A stretch of 64,000 nt of DNA from Paracnuella aquatica (lineage in GTDB: Bacteria; Bacteroidota; Bacteroidia; Chitinophagales; Chitinophagaceae), in NCBI RefSeq assembly GCF_003332885.2, contig NZ_QOWJ01000008.1, positions 124,001 to 188,000 on the forward strand, given 5' to 3'. The notes beneath the pieces are model-generated. The model made no database searches. It saw nothing but the letters and a program-made list of their open reading frames with translations, and was not told the origin of the DNA. Of this stretch, positions 29,444 to 39,250 are shown in pieces. Each line of letters opens with the position of its first letter. Position 1 is the stretch's first letter. The position numbers were made by a program, and so were the translations under genes.

Positions 29444-29599
29444 TATTGTAAACTTTTGCTTTACCTTGCTGGTGCATTGCGCCAGTCGTATATAGCCGCC
29501 CTATTGTTTGTGAACAATGCAACACATGGCGAGCTGTTTACAAATAGTACTGCAGCACTGCAAAATCCATTGATCTAAGTCAGTAATATTTCTTGCTTT

Positions 29600-29617
29600 G
29601 CCTCAACGGAGTGAGGC
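29600..29617. promoter_or_regulatory. Small palindrome upstream of the YceI/dioxygenase/hydrolase group
   Basis: GCCTCA and TGAGGC flank a 6-bp centre, just upstream of a TAGTTTTG (29630-29637) that fits the -7 consensus. It may be an operator. No TTG element was found at a proper distance. Confidence 0.25.
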
Positions 29618-29663
29618 GGCATGTGGGAGTAGTTTTGCTGTATCAAATTAAAACAACACAAAC

Positions 29664-30212
29664 ATGGCAAACATTCAATGGGCAATTGACCCCACACACT
29701 CCGAAGTACAATTCAAGGTAAAACACCTGATGATCACTACCGTTACCGGCTATTTCAAAAAGTTTGATGCCGTAGTGGAAACCGAAACCGAAGATTTTGC
29801 AACTGCAAAAAAAATCGAGTTTACTGCTGATATCGACTCTATTGATACCAACAACGAACAGCGTGATACCCACCTGAAATCGGCCGACTTTTTCAACGCC
29901 GAAGAACACAGCCAACTGCGCTTTGTGGGCAACCGTTACGAAGGCAGTGGCGACGAAGCCAAACTGCACGGCGACCTTACCATTCGCGGCATCACCAATC
30001 CCATTACATTAAACGTTGAGTTTGGTGGCATGGTGGTAGATCCATACGGTCAAACCAAAGCTGGCTTTACTGTAACCGGTAAAATTAGCCGCAAAGAATT
30101 TGGCCTTACCTGGAATGCCGTAACTGAAGCCGGCAGCGTAGTGGTAAGCGACGACATCCGGATCCTTTCGGAAATTCAGCTGGTAAAACAAGCAGTAGCA
30201 GAAACCGTTTAA
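29664..30212 (+). CDS. YceI family protein (no signal peptide)
   Basis: A 182-residue YceI protein: IDPTHSEVQFKVKHLM at the start, FTADIDSIDTNNEQRD in the middle and KEFGLTWN near the end are family hallmarks. YceI folds into a lipocalin-like barrel that binds polyisoprenoid or quinone-like lipids. Unlike the second YceI in this window (42.6-43.2 kb), it lacks a signal peptide. It is followed by a VOC dioxygenase after 10 bp, so the two are co-transcribed. The combination with quinone-type detoxification genes makes binding of an isoprenoid quinone plausible, but this is inference. Confidence 0.93.
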   Translation: MANIQWAIDPTHSEVQFKVKHLMITTVTGYFKKFDAVVETETEDFATAKKIEFTADIDSIDTNNEQRDTHLKSADFFNAEEHSQLRFVGNRYEGSGDEAKLHGDLTIRGITNPITLNVEFGGMVVDPYGQTKAGFTVTGKISRKEFGLTWNAVTEAGSVVVSDDIRILSEIQLVKQAVAETV

Positions 30213-30222
30213 CTGGTTTAAC

Positions 30223-31158
30223 ATGGAACAAAAAATATTGGGCCTGCACCATATTACCGCCATTGCGACGGATGCGCAGCGCAATTATGATTTTTATACA
30301 AAAGTGCTCGGCCTGCGCCTGGTAAAGAAAACCGTGAACTTCGACGACCCGGGCACTTACCATTTTTATTACGGCGATGCGGTTGGTTCGCCGGGCTCTA
30401 TCCTTACGTTCTTTCCATGGGAGGGCATTCGTAAAGGACATGTGGGCACTGGCATTGCATCGGAAATCGGTTATGCGGTACCGAAAGGCAGTTTGCCTTT
30501 TTGGGCCGACCGGCTGGGCACACAAAAAGTAAAGCAGGGCAAGATCGGCGAACGGTTTGGCGAGCAATACCTGCCGCTGGAAGATAGCGATGGATTGTTG
30601 CTGCAGTTGGTTGAGGCGGCCGAACAAGATAAACGGGCACCCTGGACAACAGACGGCCTCGATGCCAACGTTGCCATCAAAGGTTTTCACGGCGTGGTGC
30701 TAACGGTACGCAACCTGGCGCCCACTGCAAAAGTACTCACCGATGTGTTGGGCTACCGGCTGTTGCAGCAAGAAGGCAACCGTTTTCGATTCATCACCGA
30801 TGCCATTGCGACCGCAAATATTGTGGACGTGATGGAAGAGCCCACCGGCCACGGCGCGGTGAATGCTGGCGGCACAAACCACCACATTGCGTTCAGGGTA
30901 CCGAACGAAGAGGTGCTGATGGCATTCCGCGAAAAAGTATTGCAGGCAGGTTTGCACATCACGGAAAAGATCGACCGCAATTATTTTTATTCGCTGTATT
31001 TCCGCGAGCCCGGCGGCATCCTGTTTGAAATAGCAACCGACAATCCCGGCTTTGTAACCGACGAAACCTTCGAGGAACTGGGCAAAAATTTAATGTTACC
31101 AGTCCAATATGAAGGCAAAAGAAAGCAAATTGAAGCGGTATTGCCAGTGCTACGCTAA
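30223..31158 (+). CDS. VOC family ring-cleaving dioxygenase, MhqO-like
   Basis: A 311-residue protein with two vicinal-oxygen-chelate repeats: LHHITAIATDAQRNYDFYTK at the N-terminus and GFHGVVLTVRNLAPTAKVLT at about residue 150. The metal ligands are visible as the His residues opening each module and the Glu in PGGILFEIATD. The family includes MhqO of Bacillus, which opens hydroquinone rings. Its neighbours are YceI (10 bp upstream) and an MhqD-type hydrolase (about 260 bp downstream), which supports a quinone/hydroquinone detoxification role. The substrate is not proven. No MarR-type regulator, the usual partner, is seen nearby. Confidence 0.88.
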   Translation: MEQKILGLHHITAIATDAQRNYDFYTKVLGLRLVKKTVNFDDPGTYHFYYGDAVGSPGSILTFFPWEGIRKGHVGTGIASEIGYAVPKGSLPFWADRLGTQKVKQGKIGERFGEQYLPLEDSDGLLLQLVEAAEQDKRAPWTTDGLDANVAIKGFHGVVLTVRNLAPTAKVLTDVLGYRLLQQEGNRFRFITDAIATANIVDVMEEPTGHGAVNAGGTNHHIAFRVPNEEVLMAFREKVLQAGLHITEKIDRNYFYSLYFREPGGILFEIATDNPGFVTDETFEELGKNLMLPVQYEGKRKQIEAVLPVLR

Positions 31159-31278
31159 TGATGTTGGTTAGCAACAATGACCACGTGATAATTTATGTGT
31201 AGATGATGAACAACCGCGATATTTAAAATGATCTGCTGAAATTCATCAAAGTAACATATAAACTGAATGAGGCACTAT

Positions 31279-31318
31279 CCCGGAAACAGGCCAGCCCTGA
31301 TTCCGGGCCTGCTTTTTT
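31279..31318 (+). terminator. Probable terminator of the YceI-dioxygenase transcript
   Basis: CAGGCC pairs with GGCCTG and an alternative CCCGGAA/TTCCGGG stem overlaps it, followed by CTTTTTT. It lies about 120 bp after the dioxygenase stop, separating it from the next gene. Confidence 0.65.
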
Positions 31319-31415
31319 GCCGCATTTTGCAAGGGCAAAAAAGTAAGGACACTTAAAGATGATTCGCTTATTGCAAATGTGTGTGCTTATTTAAAAAACG
31401 TAAAACAACAAACCA

Positions 31416-32054
31416 ATGCACCAGCGAAATATTCAGGCAGCCGGCAAGGCAGCCGGCCCTGATACCAAGGTATTGATCATGCTGCACGGACGTGGCGGCA
31501 GCGCAGCAGACATTTTATCACTTGCCGCCTACCTCGATGTGGAAGACTTTGCGCTGGTGGCACCGGAGGCGACCGGCAACACCTGGTATCCTTATTCATT
31601 TTTAGCACCACCGGCGCAGAACGAGCCCTGGCTTTCATCAGCACTGGAATTACTGGACGAGCTGGTTACCGATTTGTACCAAAAAGGCGTTGAACCGGAA
31701 AACCTGTATTTCCTTGGCTTTTCGCAGGGTGCCTGCCTTACGCTTGAATTTGTTGCCCGCAATGCGGAAAGGTACGGCGGTGTGGTGGCGTTTACCGGTG
31801 GGCTGATTGGCGACCAGGTGTACGCTGAAAATTATGATGGTGATTTCGTCAACACGCCCATTTTCATTGGCACCAGCAACCCCGATCCGCATGTACCCCT
31901 GGAGCGGGTGCAGGCCACTACCAGTATATTAAAGGAGCTGGGCGCCAACGTTACAGAAAAAGTTTACCCTGGCATGGGACATACCATTAGCCAGGATGAA
32001 ATTGATTGGGCCAACAAACTTGTATTTAACCCTGAACATAAAACGGCTGGATAA
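31416..32054 (+). CDS. Alpha/beta hydrolase, carboxylesterase/phospholipase type, MhqD-like
   Basis: A 212-residue hydrolase. It opens with the oxyanion-hole region LIMLHGRGGSAADIL and carries the nucleophile in GFSQGACLTLEF. The remaining triad members are likely Asp in SNPDPHVPLE and His in GMGHTISQDE. These features match the small esterase/dienelactone hydrolase-like group that includes MhqD. No signal peptide, so it is cytoplasmic. A terminator lies between it and the dioxygenase, so it is probably transcribed separately although the pair is often linked in other bacteria. The physiological substrate is unknown. Confidence 0.9.
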   Translation: MHQRNIQAAGKAAGPDTKVLIMLHGRGGSAADILSLAAYLDVEDFALVAPEATGNTWYPYSFLAPPAQNEPWLSSALELLDELVTDLYQKGVEPENLYFLGFSQGACLTLEFVARNAERYGGVVAFTGGLIGDQVYAENYDGDFVNTPIFIGTSNPDPHVPLERVQATTSILKELGANVTEKVYPGMGHTISQDEIDWANKLVFNPEHKTAG

Positions 32055-32082
32055 GCAACAATTTGCAAGGTAAAAATGCAAG

Positions 32083-32808
32083 CTATTGTACCATGCCCCG
32101 CAGCGTTATCGAGTTGCGCACCGCATTGCCTTCTCCATCGTTATTGAAATAAACAAACACTTCTTTGCCCATCGCTTCCCATTCTGCAATGCGTTGGGCC
32201 CACCACCACAGGTCGGTGTCGGAATAAGAACCGCCGTATAAAAAATTAGTATCAGGGCCGTGCATCCGGAGGTACACGAACGGAGCAGTGGCCCGCAAAA
32301 TGCAAGGCAGATGCGCCCCACTCATGATGCAATAAGCGGCGCCGTGTTGTTCCAATAAATGAAAGATCTCTTCGCGGTGCCAGCTTTCGTGGCGGAACTC
32401 GAATGCTAAACGCATCCATGGCGGCACCAATTGCAAAAAGTAACGCAACCGCTCATAGTCTGCTGCAAATTTTGGCGACAATTGCACCAGCAACACCGCT
32501 CTTTTATCGCCCAACTCGTGCCAGCAGCGCTTCATGCGCTTCACCCAGCTTTCAGGTGCATACAACCGCTTTACATGCGTGAGATAGCGCGGTGCTTTTA
32601 CACTCATTAAGAAATGGGGCGGCAGCCGCCGCTGCCAGCTTTTGAACGAAGCTTGTTGCGGCCACCGGTAAAAGCTGCTGTTCAATTCAACGGTTTGAAA
32701 TTGCTGCACAAAATAACCAAGGCGGTCCCAAAGCCTTGTACCATGCGGGTATACAATGCCCTGCCAATGATCGTAGCTCCACCCTGATGTTCCGATGTGC
32801 ACACTCAT
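32083..32808 (-). CDS. DUF72 domain-containing protein
   Basis: A 241-residue DUF72 protein. The family start (HIGTSGWSYDHWQGIVYP) and the inner motifs VELNSSFYRWP, SVKAPRYLTH and FEFRHESW are complete. DUF72 proteins have a TIM-barrel fold; the E. coli member is YecE. No biochemical activity is established, so none is assigned. It is convergent with the hydrolase gene, with only 28 bp between stop codons. A palindromic repeat element lies just upstream of its start, so its promoter must be inside or very close to that element. Confidence 0.93.
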   Translation of the reverse strand: MSVHIGTSGWSYDHWQGIVYPHGTRLWDRLGYFVQQFQTVELNSSFYRWPQQASFKSWQRRLPPHFLMSVKAPRYLTHVKRLYAPESWVKRMKRCWHELGDKRAVLLVQLSPKFAADYERLRYFLQLVPPWMRLAFEFRHESWHREEIFHLLEQHGAAYCIMSGAHLPCILRATAPFVYLRMHGPDTNFLYGGSYSDTDLWWWAQRIAEWEAMGKEVFVYFNNDGEGNAVRNSITLRGMVQ

Positions 32809-32860
32809 TCAAATACAATTTATAGTACCTGCTGGATAGAATAACAGCGTCGTTGATGTT

Positions 32861-33067
32861 GTCATGCTGAGCGCAGCGAAGCATCTGAGTTCTGGGCCAA
32901 TTGTGTTTACCCAAAAGAGGCCTAATGACCTGATAAGACAGTATTTAGCATCAACAATGTGATGCAAAAAATACCGAACGTCGAAAACTTTCGTTCTGAA
33001 TATACCTTTAGTTTGACGAAATGCATTCGACACAACATTCAGATGCTTCGCTGTGCTCAGCATGACA
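32861..33067. repeat. MITE-like element with 28-bp inverted arms
   Basis: The left arm (32861-32888) starts GTCATGCTGAGC and the right arm (33040-33067) is its reverse complement with one mismatch in 28. Each arm has the layout GTCATGC, 13 bases, GCATCT. The 151 bp between arms show no gene; a 111-codon minus-strand frame over the element is a by-product, with the FVMLSTAKHL peptide that the arm encodes. A clear target duplication is not visible. Confidence 0.75.
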
Positions 33068-33160
33068 AATGCAAAGTGCCGGCGTTTTTGTAATGAGCAC
33101 ATTATGAAAAGTACAAAGTTTCCTTTAAGAAAACACTCAAACACTACTTTAACTCCGCAT

Positions 33161-35686
33161 CTACTTCCCCAACCTGCTTGCTAAATACTTAGCCGTTTTG
33201 CTCTTTTTATTTTGAATAATTTTTTCCGGCGGCCCTTGTACCACAATGGTTCCGCCCTCCGATCCTGCACCTGGCCCCATGTCCATCACCCAATCCGATG
33301 CAGCCACAACATCCATATCATGTTCCACCACGATCACGGTGTTTCCTGCATCCACCAACCGATTCAGTTGCACAATCAATTTCGCTACATCCGACGGATG
33401 CAGACCTGTGGTAGGCTCGTCCAGGATATACAAAGTGTTGCCCTTACCCAGGCGTTGTAGTTCGGTGGCCAGTTTGATGCGCTGTGCCTCGCCGCCGGAC
33501 AGTTCCGTTGCGGGCTGCCCCAACCGCAGATAACCTAAACCAACTTCCTGCAACACATACAGTGCACGACTTACAGCAGGATCTTCGCTGAAAAAATCCG
33601 CTGCTTCATCTACCGTCAACCCCAACACCTGCGCAATGTTTTTGTCTTTATAAGTTACCTCCAGCGTTTTTGCATTAAAGCGGGTGCCGCCGCACACAGG
33701 GCAGGGCGCATATACCGATGGCAGAAACAACAACTCCACCATCACAAAGCCTTCCCCTTCACAATTCTCGCAACGACCTTTTCCAACGTTAAATGAAAAA
33801 CGGCCCGCGTCATATTTCCGGGCCTTCGCCATTTTAGTGCCAGCAAATAATTTACGCACTGTATCGAACAAGCCGGTATAAGTTGCGAGGTTGCTGCGTG
33901 GAGTTCGGCCAATGGGCTTTTGATCAACGCGAACCAATCGTTTAATGCCCTCCATCCCGGCTGTTATCTTGCCCCCCAGCGTTTTTGCTTCGGAGGCATC
34001 CAGCACATCTCCTTCTTCTTCCTCGGCAGGCAACTCGTGTCCAAGACAGTCGGCTACGAGCTCCACCAGTGCGCCACTTACCAGGCTGCTTTTACCCGAA
34101 CCCGAAACACCGGTTACACTAGTGAGCACACCCAATGGAAAAGCCGCATCCAGTCCTTCAATGTTATTGCGGCAAATGCCTTTCAATTGCAACCAGCCTT
34201 TTGGCACTCTTAGTTTCCGCTCCCAAGTATCTCCATCAGCAAACAAATATTTTCGTGTATGCGACGCCGTTATATTTTGTAAACCATCAGGCGGACCGCT
34301 GTACAGCACTTCGCCGCCCCTTTCGCCTGCGGCGGGCCCTACATCCACAATCCAGTCGGCATGGCGAATCACATCCAGTTCATGCTCCACTACAAACAGG
34401 GAATTGCCACCCGCCTTTAATCCATCCAGTGCCCGCAGCAGCGCCTCAGTATCGGCGGGGTGCAAACCGGCAGACGGCTCGTCGAGCACATACACCACGC
34501 CATACAACTTGCTTCGCACCTGCGTGGCCAGCCGCAACCGCTGCAACTCGCCGGGCGATAGTGTTGGCGTGCTGCGTTCCAGCGTTAGGTAGCCCAGTCC
34601 AAGATCGAGCAACACCTGAAGGCGGCCTACCATATCTTCGGCAATGCGCTGGGCCACCATTGCTTTTTCTTCGTGGTGCTCCGCTTCATGTTTTCTAATG
34701 CCTGCAGCGGTGCCATTTGCATACGGTAAAAAAATAGCGTGCAATTGTTTTAGCGGCTGCCGCGATATTTCGGTGATGTCCAGACCGGAAAATTTCACCG
34801 ACAATGCTTCCTGCCGCAATCGCTTGCCGCCGCAGGTGGGGCATTCCGACGGGATCATGTACTGCGCAACACGTCGCTTCATGAGGGCGCTTTGCGTGTT
34901 GGCAAAAGTGTGCAACACATAACGGCGGGCACTGGTAAAAGTACCCATATAGTCGGGCGGCATTTTTTGTCTGATGGCCCTTTTTACCTGCTCCTTGTCG
35001 AAGCCGGGATACACCGGCACTTGTGGCTGTTCTTCGGTAAACAAGATCCAGTCGCGGTCTTTTTTCGGCAGGTCGCGCCAGGGAATATCTACATCGTAAC
35101 CCATTGTGGTGAGAATATCACGCAGGTTTTGCCCACCCCAGGCTAGCGGCCATGCAGCAATGCCCCGTTCGCGAATGGTGAGCTTATCATTGGGCACCAT
35201 GCTTTTTTCAGTAACCTCATAAATCCGGCCCAGGCCATGACATTGCGGGCAGGCACCTTCGGGGGTGTTTGGTGAAAAGCCTTCGGCGTAAATGATGCCC
35301 TGACCTTTTGGATAATCGCCGGCACGGCTGTACAGCATGCGCATCAGGTTGCTTAGGGTGGTAACAGAGCCCACCGAAGACCGGGTGCTGGCGCCGCCGC
35401 GTTGTTGTTGCAGGGCCACGGCAGGCGGCAACCCTTCAATGCTATCCACCACCGGTATGGGCATTTGGTGAAACAGGCGCCGCGCATAGGGAGACACGGA
35501 CTCGAGGTACCGGCGCTGTGCTTCGGCATAGAGTGTTCCAAATGCCAGCGATGATTTTCCCGAACCCGAAACGCCGGTAAACACCACCAGCGCATCGCGG
35601 GGAATGGACAGGCTCACATTTTTCAAATTGTGTTCCCGGGCACCCCGCACATGTACAAAGCCATCCTGCTTGTTTTGTTGCTGCAT
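33161..35686 (-). CDS. UvrA-like ABC ATPase (UvrA2 class, short form)
   Basis: An 841-residue UvrA homologue; standard UvrA is about 940. Both nucleotide-binding halves are complete: Walker [11 protein letters not shown] near residues 38-47 and again in the second half, signatures [10 protein letters not shown] and [10 protein letters not shown], and zinc-finger cysteine pairs ([16 protein letters not shown] with CPVCGG). The shorter length fits the class II UvrA proteins, which lack the UvrB-binding region; these are linked to tolerance of DNA-binding drugs or secondary damage, as with DrrC. It stands alone, with no uvrB nearby. It is an ATP-dependent DNA-binding protein acting in the cytoplasm; its exact role is uncertain. 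Confidence 0.9.
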   Translation of the reverse strand: MQQQNKQDGFVHVRGAREHNLKNVSLSIPRDALVVFTGVSGSGKSSLAFGTLYAEAQRRYLESVSPYARRLFHQMPIPVVDSIEGLPPAVALQQQRGGASTRSSVGSVTTLSNLMRMLYSRAGDYPKGQGIIYAEGFSPNTPEGACPQCHGLGRIYEVTEKSMVPNDKLTIRERGIAAWPLAWGGQNLRDILTTMGYDVDIPWRDLPKKDRDWILFTEEQPQVPVYPGFDKEQVKRAIRQKMPPDYMGTFTSARRYVLHTFANTQSALMKRRVAQYMIPSECPTCGGKRLRQEALSVKFSGLDITEISRQPLKQLHAIFLPYANGTAAGIRKHEAEHHEEKAMVAQRIAEDMVGRLQVLLDLGLGYLTLERSTPTLSPGELQRLRLATQVRSKLYGVVYVLDEPSAGLHPADTEALLRALDGLKAGGNSLFVVEHELDVIRHADWIVDVGPAAGERGGEVLYSGPPDGLQNITASHTRKYLFADGDTWERKLRVPKGWLQLKGICRNNIEGLDAAFPLGVLTSVTGVSGSGKSSLVSGALVELVADCLGHELPAEEEEGDVLDASEAKTLGGKITAGMEGIKRLVRVDQKPIGRTPRSNLATYTGLFDTVRKLFAGTKMAKARKYDAGRFSFNVGKGRCENCEGEGFVMVELLFLPSVYAPCPVCGGTRFNAKTLEVTYKDKNIAQVLGLTVDEAADFFSEDPAVSRALYVLQEVGLGYLRLGQPATELSGGEAQRIKLATELQRLGKGNTLYILDEPTTGLHPSDVAKLIVQLNRLVDAGNTVIVVEHDMDVVAASDWVMDMGPGAGSEGGTIVVQGPPEKIIQNKKSKTAKYLASRLGK

Positions 35687-35853
35687 GCTCTATCTGCCAT
35701 CAAATGATGTGCCCTCAAGTGGTACATGAGTAATATTTACCGGCAGCAAAAACGTTGGTTTTACCTAAAATAAATCTGCCGGCATGTAAAAAGTTTGGCT
35801 GTCGGCGGCTTATGGCACACAAATTATGCACTTAGTGGAACAGCCTACAACAT

Positions 35854-38800
35854 ATGGAAAGAACCACAGTAATAGACGATAAGCTGCATTGGTATAAAGA
35901 TGCGATCATATACGAACTGCACATCAAGGCATTTTTCGACGGCAACGGCGATGGCATTGGCGATTTTGAAGGCCTGCTGCAAAAACTCGATTACCTGCAG
36001 GAACTGGGGGTAACCGCTATTTGGGTATTGCCTTTTTACCCGTCGCCGCTGCGCGATGATGGCTATGATATAGCAGATTATTACAGCATCAACCCACGCT
36101 ATGGCACCATCGAGCAGTTTCAACAGTTCCTGGACGAGGCGCACAAACGCAACCTGAAAGTGATCACCGAATTGGTGGTAAACCACACATCTGACCAGCA
36201 CCCGTGGTTTCAGCGGGCACGCCGGGCGCCCAAGGGTTCGCCGGAACGGGATTATTATGTTTGGAGCGACGACCCCACCAAGTACAAAGATGTGCGCATC
36301 ATTTTTACCGACTACGAAGCTTCCAACTGGAGTTGGGATCCCGTGGCGCAGCAATATTACTGGCACCGCTTTTTTCACCACCAGCCCGACCTGAACTTTG
36401 ATAACCCGCTAGTGCAGGAGGAGATCATTAAGGTGCTGGATTACTGGTGTACGATGGGTGTTGACGGTTTCCGGCTGGATGCCATTCCATACCTGTTTGA
36501 GCGGGAAGGCACCAACGGCGAGAACCTGCCCGAAACGCATGCATTCCTTAAAAAGCTCAGGGCGCATATTGATGAACGTTACCCCAGCGTTTGTTTCTTG
36601 GCCGAAGCCAATATGTGGCCCGAAGATTCAGCCTCTTATTTTGGTGATGGCGACGAGTGCCACATGAACTACCATTTCCCCGTAATGCCGCGAATGTTCA
36701 TGGCGCTGCAACGGGAAGACCGATACCCCATCACCGATATTTTTGACCAGACACCCGAGATCCCCGAAAATTGCCAGTGGGCCATTTTCCTGCGCAACCA
36801 CGATGAGTTGACGCTGGAAATGGTAACCGACGAAGAGCGGGATTATATGTATAAAGTGTATGCAAAAGACCCGAAGGCAAAGATCAACCTGGGCATACGC
36901 CACCGGCTGGCACCCCTGATGGAAAACGACCGCCGCCGAATTGAGCTGATGAACTCGCTGCTGTTTTCGCTGCCCGGCACGCCGGTTATTTATTATGGTG
37001 ATGAAATAGGCATGGGCGATAACTTTTACCTTGGCGACCGCGACGGCGTTCGTACGCCCATGCAATGGTCGCCCGACCGGAATGCAGGATTTTCAGACAC
37101 CAATCCGCAGCGGTTGTACCTGCCCGTTATCCTCGACCCCCAATACCACTATGAGTCGGTAAACGTGGAAACGCAACGGGCCAATACATCATCCTTATTT
37201 TGGTTCATGAAGCGCATCATCAATATGCGCAAAAAGTTCAAGGCGTTCAGCCGCGGTAACATGAATTTTATTCATGTGGACAATCCAAAAGTGCTGGCAT
37301 TTACCCGCACTTATGAAGATGAAACGCTGTTGATTGTTACCAACCTCTCCAAGTTTGCGCAGCCGGCTGAAATTGAGCTCAATGACTTTAAAGGCTATAT
37401 CCCGGTGGAGGCATTTAGCCGCAATAAATTTCCAGCCATCCGCGATGGTGTGCCTTACTTTTTTACGCTGGCGCCACACTCCTACCAATGGTTTGTGTTG
37501 CAGAAAAAAGGCACCGAAACAACGTCCGAAGTGCGGCATCCGCATATTGCGCTTAATGATGACAGTGAGCTGCTCAACAGCACGGTGGTGGAGCAGTTGC
37601 AAAACGAAATTTTACCCCAGTTCATACAACGCATGGACTGGTTTACCGGCAAAGACAAAAACCTGTACAGCACCGCCATCATTGCCCGCACCTCGCTGCC
37701 CATGGGCGAAAAGGACGTGGACGTCGTATTGGTGGAAGTAGGTTTTGAAAGTGCCCTGCCCGAATACTACCAATTGCCGCTGGTGTACTGCAACTACGAA
37801 GAAGGCCGGGAACTGTCTGTAAATCATCCCGATGCCATTGTGGCCCGCATCAGCGGTGGTGGCCGCGACGGGTACCTGTGCGATGCGGTGTACACCACCG
37901 ATTACCAGCACCAGATATTGGCTGCACTCGGTACGGGCAAACGCTATATGGAAAGCGGCGCTCTTGTTTTTTCATCGGTGCCGGAAGTACAACAATTTTT
38001 GACACAGGACATCGAGCTGCAATCGAAAGTGCATACCACTTCGGAGTTGCACACGGCTATTATTTATAATAACCGCTACTTTTTAAAAGTGTATCGTCGC
38101 GTGGATCGCGGCATGCACCCCGATGTGGAGATCACCCGTTTTTTAACCACACATGCACCCAACCTCACTACCAAGTATGCTGGCAGCATGGTGTGGCACC
38201 TCGGGCAAACCGAGTTTTACCTGGGCATGTTGGAGCACCTGGAAGAAAACCACGGCGACGGGCACCGTTACATGCTGGAGCGCATTGCCAACCTGATTGA
38301 ACGCATATTGGCCCGCGACCGGTCGATGCTGGCTGCTTACCCGCAACTGGGCACACTTTCGGACCCCGTTGGTTTTGATGAACTGCCTGAAAATATCAAG
38401 GAATTTTTAGGCACCAATGCATCAGACGTGGCCCGCAATGTTGGTTATGGTTTGGGCAATATTCATAAGACGCTTGCCAGCAGCACGGAACCGAGTTTTG
38501 TTCCAGAAGAATTTTCGCTGCACTACCAACGGTCGCTTTTTTCATCCATGACATCGCTGGTGCGGGAAACAGTTCAGGCCATTCAAAAAAGCACGGGACT
38601 GCCCGCCGACTTGCAGGCTGAAGTGGAAGCATTAGCGGGGCAACGCGAAGAATTGCTGGAGCGGTTGCGCCGCATTTACAGCAAAAAATTCGACGTGGCT
38701 AAAATCAGGATTCATGGCAACCTGGGCCTGTCGCACATACTGCTTACGGGCAAGGACCTGGTGATCCATGATTTTGGCGGCAACCCAATGCGGCCCTACA

Positions 38801-39159
38801 GCGAACGTATATTGAAACGTTCTCCGCTTAGGGATGTGGCCACTATGATCCGTTCGTTTTATTATGTGGCGTACGAAGGCTTTTTAACCTCGTCGCACAT
38901 ACCTGTTGAAGAACAAAGCAGCCTGTTGGCCTTTGCTGATTTCTGGACGCACTATATGAGCAACTTTTTGCTAAAGGCTTATATAACCGAAACAACGGGC
39001 AGTGGTTTTTTCCCGGAAGAAAAAGCGGAGTTCGATATTTTAATCCAAACGTTTTTGCTGGAAAATGCATTGCAGTGGTTCAATTTCGAAATGGCGCACC
39101 GGCCCGAACGGGTGATCATTCCGTTGCGCATTATTCAAAGCATCATGAAGAAAAATTGA
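35854..39159 (+). CDS. treS: Trehalose synthase fused to a maltokinase-like domain with altered active site
   Basis: 1101 residues. Residues 1 to about 560 are a TreS GH13 domain with Asp209 (GFRLDAI), Glu251 (LAEANMW) and Asp317 (RNHDELT), all intact. Residues about 590-1101 are a maltokinase-type domain, ending with the family motif [16 protein letters not shown]. In active maltokinases the catalytic loop reads HGDxHLGQ and the metal loop DFEGEP. Here they read HGNLGLSH (His954, Asn956) and DFGGNP (Asp973): the catalytic base Asp is Asn, and the Gln and Glu positions are also changed. The kinase half may therefore be inactive or regulatory. Known TreS-Mak fusions make maltose-1-phosphate for GlgE; no glgE is in this window. 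Confidence 0.92.
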   Translation: MERTTVIDDKLHWYKDAIIYELHIKAFFDGNGDGIGDFEGLLQKLDYLQELGVTAIWVLPFYPSPLRDDGYDIADYYSINPRYGTIEQFQQFLDEAHKRNLKVITELVVNHTSDQHPWFQRARRAPKGSPERDYYVWSDDPTKYKDVRIIFTDYEASNWSWDPVAQQYYWHRFFHHQPDLNFDNPLVQEEIIKVLDYWCTMGVDGFRLDAIPYLFEREGTNGENLPETHAFLKKLRAHIDERYPSVCFLAEANMWPEDSASYFGDGDECHMNYHFPVMPRMFMALQREDRYPITDIFDQTPEIPENCQWAIFLRNHDELTLEMVTDEERDYMYKVYAKDPKAKINLGIRHRLAPLMENDRRRIELMNSLLFSLPGTPVIYYGDEIGMGDNFYLGDRDGVRTPMQWSPDRNAGFSDTNPQRLYLPVILDPQYHYESVNVETQRANTSSLFWFMKRIINMRKKFKAFSRGNMNFIHVDNPKVLAFTRTYEDETLLIVTNLSKFAQPAEIELNDFKGYIPVEAFSRNKFPAIRDGVPYFFTLAPHSYQWFVLQKKGTETTSEVRHPHIALNDDSELLNSTVVEQLQNEILPQFIQRMDWFTGKDKNLYSTAIIARTSLPMGEKDVDVVLVEVGFESALPEYYQLPLVYCNYEEGRELSVNHPDAIVARISGGGRDGYLCDAVYTTDYQHQILAALGTGKRYMESGALVFSSVPEVQQFLTQDIELQSKVHTTSELHTAIIYNNRYFLKVYRRVDRGMHPDVEITRFLTTHAPNLTTKYAGSMVWHLGQTEFYLGMLEHLEENHGDGHRYMLERIANLIERILARDRSMLAAYPQLGTLSDPVGFDELPENIKEFLGTNASDVARNVGYGLGNIHKTLASSTEPSFVPEEFSLHYQRSLFSSMTSLVRETVQAIQKSTGLPADLQAEVEALAGQREELLERLRRIYSKKFDVAKIRIHGNLGLSHILLTGKDLVIHDFGGNPMRPYSERILKRSPLRDVATMIRSFYYVAYEGFLTSSHIPVEEQSSLLAFADFWTHYMSNFLLKAYITETTGSGFFPEEKAEFDILIQTFLLENALQWFNFEMAHRPERVIIPLRIIQSIMKKN

Positions 39160-39196
39160 TCCCGTCGGATCAATATTTCGATGCATTAAATAAAAC

Positions 39197-39229
39197 AAAA
39201 AAGCCGCTGCAAATGCAGCGGCTTTTTTT
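39197..39229. terminator. Bidirectional terminator between treS and the GMC oxidoreductase gene
   Basis: A GCCGCTGC/GCAGCGGC stem with an AAAT loop, flanked by six A on the left and seven T on the right, lies between two convergent genes and can serve both. Confidence 0.92.
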
Positions 39230-39250
39230 ATTAAATGCGTTTCGACAAAA

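Noticed and set aside
32809-33144. A 111-codon minus-strand frame
   Set aside because: It covers the palindromic repeat element and its recognisable peptide (FVMLSTAKHL) is produced by the repeat arm itself; there is no domain.
38767-38790. DFG in the TreS-fusion C-terminal domain as a protein-kinase signature
   Set aside because: It aligns with the DFEGEP metal loop of maltokinases; the rest is maltokinase-like, so the resemblance is chance.
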